This document shows positions 22,178 to 31,838 of a DNA stretch of 64,000 bases, one piece after another. Position 1 is the first letter of the stretch; each line of letters starts with the position of its first letter. The notes below the pieces were generated by a model that had not been told where the DNA came from, ran no database searches, and was given only the letters and a program-made list of their open reading frames with translations. A program made the position numbers and the translations under genes. The stretch comes from Eremomyces bilateralis CBS 781.70 (taxonomy: Eukaryota > Ascomycota > Dothideomycetes > Eremomycetales > Eremomycetaceae): positions 14,664 to 78,663 of the forward strand of contig NW_022985092.1 of the NCBI RefSeq assembly GCF_010015585.1, written 5' to 3'.

Positions 22178-23235
22178 ATGGCCATTCTCAGAGGCCGCAA
22201 GTTTCCACGTGGGCCAGCATCTGTTCCCAACTATGGTGCCCAGAGTCACCCTCCCCCCCTCCGGATCACAACAGATGAAGATGGTACGGAGATCGTCGAG
22301 GAAATGCCGCTGGCATCCTCTAATGAACCTTCTCGGCCGTACGAGGACTTCAAATCCCACTTCCTTGGACACGTTTATCCATCGATTGACTCGCTCCGGA
22401 TCCGATGGCCCGTTTTTGGTGAACTGAGCGACATTCTAGTTGTTGACGACGCTACGGATCCTTTTGCCCCAACTAAGCCCTTCCAGCTCCCCGATAGCAG
22501 CCTACATCCGGTCGCAAACCCTCGTGTTTCAGATATTAGCTCCATCAAAGTTGGCATCGACTGCCTTGGCGAATTAAGTTCTTACACTTTCAGAGAATGT
22601 GAATGCGAAGATATTGAGAATGACGATGGAACTGTTCAGAAAGATTGCCATTGTGGGATATATTACCGCAAGCCTGATCCTGTTCTGGTTGTTGGAGATA
22701 ACGAGGGGAGCGCTATCGCGATGGAAAATCTCATCCTCACACTATGTCACAGAATATCTGTGTTTCTTGGCGTTTCCCCACGGCTTCATTCCGCATTCGA
22801 TTCTATACCCCTATTCTTTCCCTTTTTAGGGAAAAGATCACCATTGTAAACCATATAAAATAGCTGCAGGAACAGCCTGTTTTCGTAGGATCCGGCTTTT
22901 CAGGATCAAGTTGAATCTATCTACGCTCTTTTGGAATCTAACGGAGTTTTCCCACCGTGTCGCTGCATTAATCACCTGATTGAGCGAAACCGCTATTTAT
23001 CTCACACATTACACCCATATATAAATTCGTTCAAGGACGACATTCTCCGGGCAAAATCATATTATTCCCCCTCTCCGCTGCCACCGGATACGCAGTTTTT
23101 GCGACATCAGCCTTTCCCGGGCCTTTTGTATATTTTATCGAGGACTATGGGCCGGAGGATAACCAATTTATATGGGAAAAGAATGCTCATATGGCTGCTA
23201 ATTTGAGAAACACTTCTATGGCATCAAGGAGATAG
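22178..23235 (+). CDS. hypothetical protein, gene structure unresolved or decayed
   Basis: I do not recognise a family. A frame starting at the Met at 22178 encodes about 190 plausible residues, with an acidic Cys cluster 'CECEDIENDDGTVQKDCHC' and '..KPDPVLVVGDNEGSAIAM'. Coding character then fades. It returns after a possible acceptor (ttttcag) near 22908 with 'DQVESIYALLESNGVFPPC', and again in another frame at 23086-23235 with 'GYAVFATSAFPGPFVYFI'. The first gap could be an intron. No GT..AG pair that I can see joins the last two segments, so a frameshift is likely. Limits and exon structure are tentative. It may be an eroding pseudogene. Confidence 0.4.
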
Positions 23236-23936
23236 GACACTGTGGTCCTAAATAAGGGACATAGATCAAGCAGCGTAATTCTGCATGGGAAGAACGGGGT
23301 GGGATTCATTTTTGTCTGTGTCATTGCTCACTCATTTTGTTAGGTATTCTAGTTAATAATAGTAAAAGAGACGACAGCAAGTTGACCGCTGTTTTTGGTG
23401 GCTCCCTCTGTCGCAAGATGCCCCTGTTGGTTTCTACTGCCCTCTACCCCTGGGCTAGGCCTAATTAGGACTCCTCAGTCTTCTCCTAGTTATGTATTTA
23501 AGTTATCTTCATCTGGCTTACTGGCTAGACCACCTTTTCTAGGCAATGGGAATCGTTAATACCAATTTGCGTTATGACTACAGTAACTGAGCTTCAGGCC
23601 TTCAGCAGCGATCGTGCTTAATCATCACCCCGGCGAAATGCGACACGTGCAGTCGCGGACCAACGCCAAGATCTACGATATCAACAACCCCGCGCATCGG
23701 CTATCCGTACATGTACCGATGAAGCGCCCTCTTAGCGGGAGTCGTCAAGACTCCTGGTAACAAGGTTGCTAAGGCTCACAGAATTTTAGCAGTCTCTTTT
23801 GTATACCGTACAGTATGTCGGTGGCGGACTATGTTATCCCAGTACCTAGGTCGAAGACCGCAGCCCAAACTTTTTCATTCTGTATCTCCTTAAGTCAGAG
23901 TTCTATTCCATTTGGCAGACATAAGACGACGTTGTC
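23236..23936. other. intergenic with dispersed repeat
   Basis: Holds repeat copy B (23411-23515) and the promoter of the Zn2Cys6 gene. No other feature was identified. Confidence 0.45.
23411..23515 (+). repeat. dispersed repeat, copy B
   Basis: Diverged partner of 4309-4428 in the same orientation; see that entry for shared blocks. Copy B lacks the 19-bp middle insertion and has small indels near its end. Confidence 0.65.
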
Positions 23937-26279
23937 ATGTCAGGCAAAGGCGACACTGCCTCGCATCAAAGCACCACTCGGAGTTGCGAATACTGTCGCA
24001 CCCGCAAGGTGCGATGTGATACGCAGAGGCCATCATGTGGATCATGTTTCCGCCAGAATCGCAAATGCGTCTATGTGTTTCAACCGCGAAAAGCAAGGTT
24101 GGATCTTCACTCATTTATCCAACTCTCTTGGTTTCTTCCTGACTTGTGCCGTAGACCCACGCTGGCGATGCTAGAGGAGCTACGGACGGAGAATGCAAGA
24201 TTGTGTGCCATGATCCAGAGAATGGGAGGGATGAGATCCCCTGATGCGGGTAGCAACGTCGCCGATGCTTTACAGGCGGATGACAGCCAATCACTAATCC
24301 AGCAGCAACAGCGACAGCAACAAGTGTCTCATCCCGCATCAGGTGAGCTCGAGGTAGCCAGCAGTGTCATTGGGGAAGTGCAACCATCTGCATCTCAGAA
24401 TCAAGCCGACTCTGGAGGAATATCTCATGAACTGTTCGACTCAACAGATCGCAGCAATGATGCGAGCATGCCCGGCGAAGCAAGGACCAACGAAGGTGGA
24501 CCAGCGACCGTGGAGTCAACGCCGGACGTGTCCCCATACCTATGGACAGACGAAAAAGGAAAGGTCAACGCTTTTGGGCCTTCATCGGCGCTCCAATCCC
24601 GACCGAACACCGCCCGCCAGGAGGATCGGGTAGTCTCGGTCCATATGCAAAACGCACTCCTAGCAAATGCCGTCATATCACGACAGAACGAGCACAAACT
24701 GAGAGAGCTGGTTTCGCTAGACGGCGTGCCGATCGACCTTGCAATCCACTTACTAGATCTCCACTGGAACCGGCAGCACCATACGTTTCTCTTGACGTAC
24801 AGACCGGCGATCATGCGGGATATACTACGCGGTGGCCGTTTCGCGTCCAAGTTGCTCATCAATGCCATCTTTGCCTGCGCAAGCAAGTTTTCACAGCGAG
24901 CGGCTGTCATGGACGATCCTCAAAATCCCAGCACTGCCGGAGGCCGCTTCTTCCGCCGATGCGACGAGCTGATGGAGGAGAAGCAGCTCCTGCTAACCCC
25001 AAGCATCCCAACCATAGCCGGCCTGCTTCTTTTGGGCTCCTCCTATATCGCCAAGGGGTCAACATCCAAGGGCTGGATGCTTACGGGATCAGCACTACGC
25101 ATGATATTCGACCTTGGCCTGCATCTGGACCACAAGATCACAGACGAAAATGCGGAAGAAGTTGAAATGTATCGACGAGTCTTTTGGGGCGCCTTCATCT
25201 GTGACAAACTGCAGAGCCTCTATCTGGGACGGCCGGTGGGCATTCGGCTCCGCGATGCATATGTTTCCCATGAGCTTAACGACCATCTAGAGGAGAACGA
25301 GCTCTGGGCCCCATATATTGACCCTTCAATTCCTGAAGACCGCCTGCGGTTGGGTTCCGCTCCGCAGGGCCTCATCTATTCAGTATCCTACTTTCAGCAA
25401 ATCTGCCTTCTCTTCAAAATCGTCGACCGGATTATCGACATCTTCTATGTCGTGGGAGCAACTCCAGCTGAGGCTCAGGCGAGTCTCAAGGGAATTGATA
25501 ACGCTCTCGAGAAGTGGGAGGCCGACCTCCCCGGATTTATCCGGCTCGATCCTATATCCGCCACTCTCGAAGGTGGTCGCATACCGGCGCCCAACATGCT
25601 GGCTCTACACATACTCTACCACGCTGTTATAATTCTCCTGCACCGGCCGCTGGTCGCTGAAGGGCACCTGAACTGGGCAACCACTGTACCTGCGACATCT
25701 TGGAAGCGGTGCTCTGTCGCCGCGCGAAACATCACCAGTCTTGCCATCGCGTACCAATCTCGGTATACGCTGCGCGCCGCCCCATACCTCATCGCCTACG
25801 GTCTTTACGTGGCCAGCACGATCCACGTACGCAACACTGCGGCCGCGCCGAACCCGACCGGCGATCACTCCGTCTTGCTGGCATGGAGTCTGCGCTGCCT
25901 ACGGGACCTTTCCGTTCCTAATCCCGGGGTATCGCATCTTACTTCCATCATCGAAAAGCTCATGGTCACCAAGGGTGTAGAAATAGCTGCTGATCCTACC
26001 AGTGGCCCAGAAGCTGCACCAAATGCTGCGAGTGAGCATATTGCCGGATTGCATTGCGAGTACGCATCGGCGGTTCGGTTTGATTCTGGCGTGCAGTCGA
26101 CGAGCTTATCCATAGGAGAAGCGGAGTTTGATTGGAGTAACTGGCATGAGTCGTTTGAAGATGATGTGCTGTTTGGGTTCATGGGCTGGCAATCATATCA
26201 GCTAGGCGATTCGGCCCCTCAACCCATGGGTGGCACGACTTCATGTTTGGACCCATTTGAGTCCCCAGTGATGCAATAA
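23937..26279 (+). CDS. Zn(II)2Cys6 fungal transcription factor
   Basis: Encodes 761 or 780 residues depending on one intron. The binuclear zinc cluster is near residues 17-46, with the six Cys in 'CEYCRTRKVRC', 'CGSC' and the final 'RKC' in standard spacing. A Gln-rich linker follows. The fungal-specific transcription factor middle domain (Fungal_trans, PF04082 type) spans about 250-520, including 'RMIFDLGLHLD' and 'EVEMYRRVFWGAFICDK'. A 57-bp in-frame intron is likely at 24098-24154: it has a CTGAC branch motif and a TAG acceptor, and removal gives 'VFQPRKARPTLAMLEEL', a normal cluster-to-coil linker. It lies next to an ALDH, a lactonase-like enzyme, an SDR and an FAD dehydrogenase, so it is a good candidate for their pathway-specific regulator. 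That role is inference. Confidence 0.92.
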   Translation: MSGKGDTASHQSTTRSCEYCRTRKVRCDTQRPSCGSCFRQNRKCVYVFQPRKARLDLHSFIQLSWFLPDLCRRPTLAMLEELRTENARLCAMIQRMGGMRSPDAGSNVADALQADDSQSLIQQQQRQQQVSHPASGELEVASSVIGEVQPSASQNQADSGGISHELFDSTDRSNDASMPGEARTNEGGPATVESTPDVSPYLWTDEKGKVNAFGPSSALQSRPNTARQEDRVVSVHMQNALLANAVISRQNEHKLRELVSLDGVPIDLAIHLLDLHWNRQHHTFLLTYRPAIMRDILRGGRFASKLLINAIFACASKFSQRAAVMDDPQNPSTAGGRFFRRCDELMEEKQLLLTPSIPTIAGLLLLGSSYIAKGSTSKGWMLTGSALRMIFDLGLHLDHKITDENAEEVEMYRRVFWGAFICDKLQSLYLGRPVGIRLRDAYVSHELNDHLEENELWAPYIDPSIPEDRLRLGSAPQGLIYSVSYFQQICLLFKIVDRIIDIFYVVGATPAEAQASLKGIDNALEKWEADLPGFIRLDPISATLEGGRIPAPNMLALHILYHAVIILLHRPLVAEGHLNWATTVPATSWKRCSVAARNITSLAIAYQSRYTLRAAPYLIAYGLYVASTIHVRNTAAAPNPTGDHSVLLAWSLRCLRDLSVPNPGVSHLTSIIEKLMVTKGVEIAADPTSGPEAAPNAASEHIAGLHCEYASAVRFDSGVQSTSLSIGEAEFDWSNWHESFEDDVLFGFMGWQSYQLGDSAPQPMGGTTSCLDPFESPVMQ

Positions 26280-26633
26280 ATGCAGGTTCGTCCATGGTTC
26301 TAAAGCACCGTATATAACGTTTGCCTTGTGATGCACCGAAGGAACTCAAGGTGAAAGCCAAGTAGTTGAAGTCACCTCCAGAAGTTTTACCATATAGAAC
26401 AGGAAGACTAGTCAGGCCGCATGAACAAAGAACCAGCCGTTAGCTGTAAGCATATTTTTATCCAACATTATGCAGAATGAGTAATTGGTGAGATCTAGGC
26501 GGTCACGTATTTCCAACATTCAAGCATGCTTGGATGACAAATTGGAAAGATTGGGAATAGGGGTGGAACCATGTATTATCGCAGAACGGCGCTGTACTCT
26601 ATTAAATATACTTCTCAGTGATAGTAAAGTTAA
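26280..26633. other. convergent 3' region
   Basis: Between the stop codons of the regulator and the ALDH gene. Nothing recognised. Confidence 0.5.
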
Positions 26634-28306
26634 TCAAAGCCCGACAGTGATACTCTTGACATTCGTATAATCCTCCACACCAAACTTGGATCCCTCCCTG
26701 CCAATACCGCTCTCCTTGATACCACCAAAGGGCTGCTCGCAGGCGCTGATGAGCCCAACGCGAACACCCACCATACCAGTATCCAAAGCCTCGGCGACTC
26801 TCCATAGCCTGGAAATGTTTTCCGTGTAAAAGTATGCAGCAAGCCCGCTCTGGTACGTGTTGGCCAACTTGAGAACCTCCTCCTCGGTGTCAAACGGCAC
26901 CAGTGGAGCCACCGGTCCAAACGTCTCCTCACTACCGAACTTCATCGTGTCCGGTTTCGCGTCGAGCAGGATCGTTGGGACGTAAAAATTCGGCCCGAGG
27001 TCTTCTTTAATGAAGCCCCCGTTGAACAACTTTGCCCCGTTGGAAACGGCATCCTCGACGTGCTGCTGGACTTTGGTGACGCCCTTGGGCGAGTACAGAG
27101 GGCCGAAGTTGACTTTGGAGTCCCAAACCGAGCCGTAGATAAACGTCGTTTCTAGCGAGGCTTTCAGCTTTTGGGCGAAGTTTTCAATAATGGAACGATG
27201 GACGAAAATGCGGTTCGCGCATACACATGTCTGGCCGGACGATCGAAACTTGGATGCGATCAAACCTAAATGGTTACCATATGGCGTGAAGAAGGTATGG
27301 ACGACATTTACCGTCGACTGCCTTTTGAATATCCGCATCCTCAAAGACGATAAAGGGCGCGTTGCCACCAAGTTCCATGCTCGTCTTCTTCAATGTCTTG
27401 GCACATTCGGCATTCAAGAATTTGCCTACCGCTGTGGAACCGGTGAAGCTCAGATGGCGAACAAAGATGCTCTCGCACATCTCTGCTCCGATTGATGCCG
27501 CTCCAGAGATATCGCCAGTCACCACGTTCAGAGTACCAGGCGGATATCCGTCGCCCACTCGCTCAAAGAGCTTTGCAATGGCAATCGCGCACATTGGCGT
27601 CTCCGGTGCTGGCTTCAGCACAACGGTACAACCCGCGGCAATCGCCGCGCCCACCTTGCGTAGAATCATAGCAACAGGTGAGTTCCAAGGTGTAATGGCT
27701 GCTACAACGCCTTGCGGCTCGCGAGTGGTAAAGATGCGGTTGTCACCCTTCGCCGCAGGGATGGTCTCACCATAAAGGCGCTCGACTTCGCCCTGGAACC
27801 ATTCAAGAAAGCTGATTCCATAGTCGACGGTGACGAGCGATTCCGCGATGGGTTTGCCTAGCTCCAGGGTACAAATGGCTGCCAGATCATCGCGGTTAGC
27901 ACGGATGATGTCAGTCCATTTTCTAAGGAGCTCTTTGCGTTTGCGAGCAGTGAACTTCTTATATGTCTGGAAGGCGGATTGTGCAGCGTCAATTGCACCT
28001 CGAACTTCTTCACGAGAAAGGTTCGCGACCTGGAAGACGGGTTGATTGTCCACGGGGTCTATGTACCGAATACTTTAGTCAGCATACGAGTGCAAGGGGT
28101 GAACCTAATTACCGAATACGGAACAAGTGCTGCTATTCTTGGCGGATACCCATTGGCCTCCAACGTAGGCTCGTGCGTCCAACAGTGAGGGATCTTTGAA
28201 CTACAATGCTGTCAGATAAGGTAGTTCTCTTACAACGAGTAGTGATGGTGTTTACCTGGTAAGGGACAGGCTTGGAAAGGATTTCGATGCCTGAAACTGC
28301 TGCCAT
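26634..28306 (-). CDS. aldehyde dehydrogenase, succinate-semialdehyde dehydrogenase-like
   Basis: Four exons (28306-28256, 28200-28113, 28058-27312, 27265-26634) sum to 1,518 nt, 505 residues. Introns are 55, 54 and 46 bp. It has all ALDH landmarks: 'ITPWNSPVAMILRKV', 'FTGSTAVGKFL', the catalytic Glu in 'ELGGNAPFIVFEDAD', the catalytic Cys in 'SSGQTCVCANR', and the end block 'GGIKESGIGREGSKFG'. The ELGGNAPFIVF and GQTCVCANR forms are those of the SSADH (GabD/Uga2) branch, which oxidises succinate semialdehyde or similar omega-acid aldehydes with NAD(P). The N-terminus has no clear mitochondrial presequence. The gene diverges from the lactonase-like gene and converges on the regulator. The true substrate may differ from succinate semialdehyde. 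Confidence 0.92.
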
Positions 28307-28886
28307 GTTTGAAGATATTAGACTTGGTGATGGGTAGATTGATAGTAATGAAACACGATGAGATTTTTCAGCAAACTCGAATCTTACCGGGTCGGGCTAA
28401 CTAATGACTCTACAGTAACAGCAGCACTGCAGAGTGATTAAAAAGGGCGACCAGCAAAAATAGCCGGCACGCCTGAACGGAGCCACTGCGATGCAGTCGT
28501 ATTGAGCAAGAGTGCGAGGCGAGGCTAGCGGCCAGCGGGCCAGCGTGGAGCCGGGGGCGGAGGATGATCCTCCGCAAGTGGATAGCCTAGGGAAACTGTT
28601 CCGACCAGTTCTAGTCATCCCTGGATCATCACGAACAACATCAGATATGTCCGACTTGATCCAAGCCCGACCAACTCTCCCAACCATCGGAGACGTCATA
28701 ACCCATTGCTCGTACTTCAGTACTCGGAGTGAAGGATAGTCTTTGCCGAATTTTGATCGTCATCTACGTCATGGTTCATATGGAATCAAGGCCGAGAGAA
28801 CTATAAATCATGCCATCTACATACATATTGTAGTTCCAGAAAGAAGCATAAAAAAGCTTTTTATTACAACAGACAAACTCCTCTCT
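28307..28886. promoter_or_regulatory. shared divergent promoter region (ALDH / lactonase-like)
   Basis: The 580 bp between two divergent start codons would allow co-regulation. 'CTATAAAT' at 28801-28808 lies 79 bp upstream of the plus-strand start. Zn2Cys6 sites are expected to contain CGG or CCG triplets; 'ccgg' and 'cgg' triplets occur (near 28388, 28468, 28553), but I could not single out a convincing pair. Confidence 0.4.
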
Positions 28887-29825
28887 ATGTTTCGATACAT
28901 CCAATTGATCATCGCAATCATGGTTGCACCTCTTTCTAGCGTCCTGGCCGTGCCAGGAACCGCCGTGAATTTACATCGTCTCGAAGCAGGTTTTCTTTAT
29001 CTCCCAATGGACCTATTCGTTCAGGGGTCCGCTCCAGATGACATCCGCCGGGTCCCTTCGATGTCCTGGTTGATTGAGCACCAGGTCACAAAACGGAAAG
29101 TGGTTTTCGATTTGGGTATCAGGAGGGATATTGAAAACTATCCACCCACAGTCTACGAAAGACTGCAGACTGTCGTCAAGACGGAGGTGCCTCAGGATGT
29201 CTTTGAAAGCCTCAATAAACTTCACATCGACCCGCAGAACGATGTTGATACTGTTATCATTTCACATCTGCATTACGATCACGTTGGAGACCCATCGAAA
29301 TTTGGGCCAAACGTCACTTTTCTGCTTGGACCAGGCGCAGAAGAATTGATTCTCGGCCCAAAAACTTATCCAACCGACCCAGAATCTAATTACGATTCGA
29401 ACCTGATACCCCAAGGGAACAAGCTTTCCTTCCTACCGGTGCCCTCAACCGACACCAGCGGGTTCTGGGAGCCGTTAGGGCCATTTCCGCAAACGCACGA
29501 CTTCTTCGGCGACAAGTCGCTCTTCATCATTAACGCGCCAGGTCACTGCATCGGTCACCTTAATGCTCTCGTCAGAGTGGATAATCAGAAGTGGCTCTAT
29601 TTGGCTGCCGATACTACTCACAATGCCAGAATTCTGCATGGCACGGCACAGACTGCAATATACACAGACGAAGCCACGGGTCTCCGCTGCAAGTCCGCTC
29701 ACAGTGACTTAGAGGCAGCCGAAGCACACTTGCAGCGGGTTCAGGAGTTTGCGCGGGAAACGGGAGTGGAGATTATCCTGGCCCATGATGCGGATTGGTA
29801 TGAAGCAAACTTGAAAAATTATTGA
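28887..29825 (+). CDS. metallo-beta-lactamase-fold hydrolase, lactonase-like
   Basis: Encodes 312 residues from the Met at 28887. The zinc-binding motif 'HLHYDHVGD' is complete (H-x-H-x-D-H). Later ligands are seen in 'APGHCIGH', 'LAADTTH' and 'ILAHDADW'. The closest family I know is the MBL group that includes acyl-homoserine lactonases and fungal lactonase or benzoxazolinone lactamase-type enzymes, which open cyclic esters or amides. The first 21 residues are hydrophobic and could be a signal peptide. Alternatively translation starts at the Met at 28920, which would give a cytosolic enzyme like most relatives. Neighbouring SDR and ALDH genes suggest that the opened product is oxidised further. 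An echo of the last 14 codons lies 60 bp after the stop (see repeat). Confidence 0.88.
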   Translation: MFRYIQLIIAIMVAPLSSVLAVPGTAVNLHRLEAGFLYLPMDLFVQGSAPDDIRRVPSMSWLIEHQVTKRKVVFDLGIRRDIENYPPTVYERLQTVVKTEVPQDVFESLNKLHIDPQNDVDTVIISHLHYDHVGDPSKFGPNVTFLLGPGAEELILGPKTYPTDPESNYDSNLIPQGNKLSFLPVPSTDTSGFWEPLGPFPQTHDFFGDKSLFIINAPGHCIGHLNALVRVDNQKWLYLAADTTHNARILHGTAQTAIYTDEATGLRCKSAHSDLEAAEAHLQRVQEFARETGVEIILAHDADWYEANLKNY

Positions 29826-29884
29826 TTGTACTCGGTCAAATGAAGGACTTTGGATGAACAATGGACAACAGAGGAATCCCGACT

Positions 29885-29926
29885 TATGATGCGCGTTGGT
29901 ATGACGCGAAGTTGAACAGACAATAG
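29885..29926 (+). pseudogene. degenerate duplicate of the lactonase gene's last 14 codons
   Basis: This 42-bp stretch reads YDARWYDAKLNRQ plus TAG. The true gene end (29784-29825) reads HDADWYEANLKNY plus stop. Seven of 13 residues match, with equal length and phase. It may be the remains of a tandem duplicate whose body was deleted, or a shifted former stop region. Confidence 0.5.
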
Positions 29927-30523
29927 TTGAACGCGCTATGGATATAGGAAATTGAAACTTCTTTACACTTTAGCTAGGGCAATGATCTGTTCATGCATCT
30001 ATACCCTTCTCAGTGTGTTAATCCGAGCGCCAGACTTCGGCCAGTTGCCCAGCTCCCTGGTGCTCGTGTTTTACGTACTCGATGAGCTGCCCACGCTTAC
30101 ATGTCACACTGATGGTCGTTATATTGCGCTTATCGGCACACTGCATGTTTCCGGGCCTTGCTCCACAGTTCAAAGGATCATGACCGGCCGGTCATATCAG
30201 CCGCGGGCACTATTATCTCCCAGGCCCGATGTGGATCTTTCGGAGACAAAATGTCCGCTCCGCAGCCAGTATCAGCAACCACCACTTTCATGCTCATGTT
30301 TGCTTTGACTCTTTTATCCCTTTGCTCCGTACTAGAGTAGTAGTCGGATCCAAGTGGAGCCGTCCAGTCCTTGTCTCATCGCGACGACTTCCATAAATGC
30401 AGCGCAGCATCCAAAGATACTGCAGACATGGCATTCCAATCACGACCCTCCCCAATGACTTGAATCAAACTGATAGTTTCAAATCCAATCGAAGACTCCA
30501 GAAACTTGGTCATCAGCTCTAGA
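29927..30523. other. intergenic, promoter of the SDR gene
   Basis: No gene seen. Contains a small palindrome-like 'gaccggccggtc' at about 30181-30192. Its everted CGG-type half-sites would suit a Zn2Cys6 dimer, but this is speculative. Confidence 0.4.
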
Positions 30524-31352
30524 ATGGGCCGCTTGCAAGGAAAGGTTGCCCTCATTACTGGTGCAGGCTCTGGCTTTGGCGAAGCCATTGCCAAGTTCTA
30601 CTCCAGGGAGGGCGCTCATGTCCTCATTGCGGACATTGCCACCGAGAACGGCGAGCGGGTCACAAATGGAATCAACTCGGACCGCAGCGGTGAGCAAGGC
30701 GAGGCCATATTCGTGCAGTTCGACTGCACTAAGAGCGAGGCATGGAAGGAGGGCCTCAAGATTGCTCAAGACAAGTTCGGCAAGCTCGATATCGTCGTCA
30801 ATAACGCCGGCACGACGTACAACAAGAAGCCTAGCACCGAGGTAACGGAGGCGGAGTTTGATAAGCTGGTCATGGTCAACACGAAGAGCATATATCACAG
30901 CGTCGTCACTGTCATGCCGTATTTTGCGGAGCGGAAGCAGGGTGTTTTCCTTAATACCTCCTCTGTCGCTGGCATGAAAGTGCGACCGGGACAAGTTTTC
31001 TACGGAGGCACTAAGGGCTTCCTCAACACAGTAAGCAACAATTTCTTCCAGTCCTCCAACTCCGCTAACCATGAACCACTAGGTCACTCAAGGATTGGCC
31101 GCCGAATGGGGTCCGCACGGCGTTCGCGTCAACTCCATTTGCCCGCTACGAAGCCCCACTGGATTGCTGGAGAAGTTCTCAGGGGTTCCCGACACGGCAG
31201 AGGAGCGCGAGAGGTTCGCGCAGACCGTTCCCTTGAGACGGATGGGCGATGCCGATAGCATTGCGCATGCGGCTGTCTATCTTGCGAGCGACGAGGCCAA
31301 CTTCGTGTCCGGTGTCAACTTTCCAGTTGACGGAGGAAGATTGGCAGCTTAA
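30524..31352 (+). CDS. short-chain dehydrogenase/reductase (SDR)
   Basis: Two exons (30524-31030 and 31083-31352, intron 52 bp, phase 0) encode 258 residues, the typical length of a classical SDR. The cofactor motif is 'TGAGSGFGEAIA' (T-G-x3-G-x-G), the structural motif 'NNAG' is intact, and the catalytic Ser and Y-x3-K are present in 'NTSSVAG' and 'FYGGTKG'. Asp at the end of beta strand 2 ('LIADI') suggests NAD(H) preference. A C-terminal 'SGVNFPVDGG' closes the Rossmann fold. In context it could oxidise a hydroxy acid released by the neighbouring lactonase-like enzyme to an aldehyde or ketone; that is inference. Frames starting upstream of 30524 use non-ATG codons and are not the start. 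Confidence 0.92.
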
Positions 31353-31838
31353 GTCAATCCAATTGATTCATGGATTACTGTAAATATGTTGAATCCCGCT
31401 TGTTGTAAAGATATCATGAGTATGACTAGTTATATGTGTGTGCCTGTGGCTTAGTTAATATCATGCATCCACGGTTAGCGCCTTTTATCGAAGCGGATGT
31501 ATACAGGATGAGTGATAACGCCTAGGCCTACAGTCATTCTGGAAGGAGCGTGCACTATAGTATTGTGAAAGGAGACCTTGAAGTGTTAGACTTGACAAAT
31601 GCAATCTTCATAACGTGGTGCTGATTTATTTCGGACCGCGGCTACACGTTGTCCATAGATACTTGATTGATCTAGCCAGAAGTTGCCGCTCACACCAGGT
31701 ATAAATGGAGCCATAATATGACTTAATATTGCAAACACATGACTAGACGTTGATTCATTGTTTAGCTCTATTGTTGAATCCGCTTCAGATACTCTATTGA
31801 CTGCCTCCGTGATACAACCACATCTCGTAAGCAACATA
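31353..31838. other. convergent 3' region
   Basis: Between the stop codons of the SDR and the FAD enzyme. Nothing recognised. Confidence 0.45.

Noticed and set aside
24425-25868. long frames antisense or out of frame within the Zn2Cys6 gene (161 and 207 codons)
   Set aside because: Shadows of the GC-rich regulator frame, which has clear domain motifs.
30181-30192. palindrome 'gaccggccggtc' as a confirmed regulator site
   Set aside because: Suggestive of everted CGG half-sites, but a single occurrence and no matching sites at the other cluster promoters.
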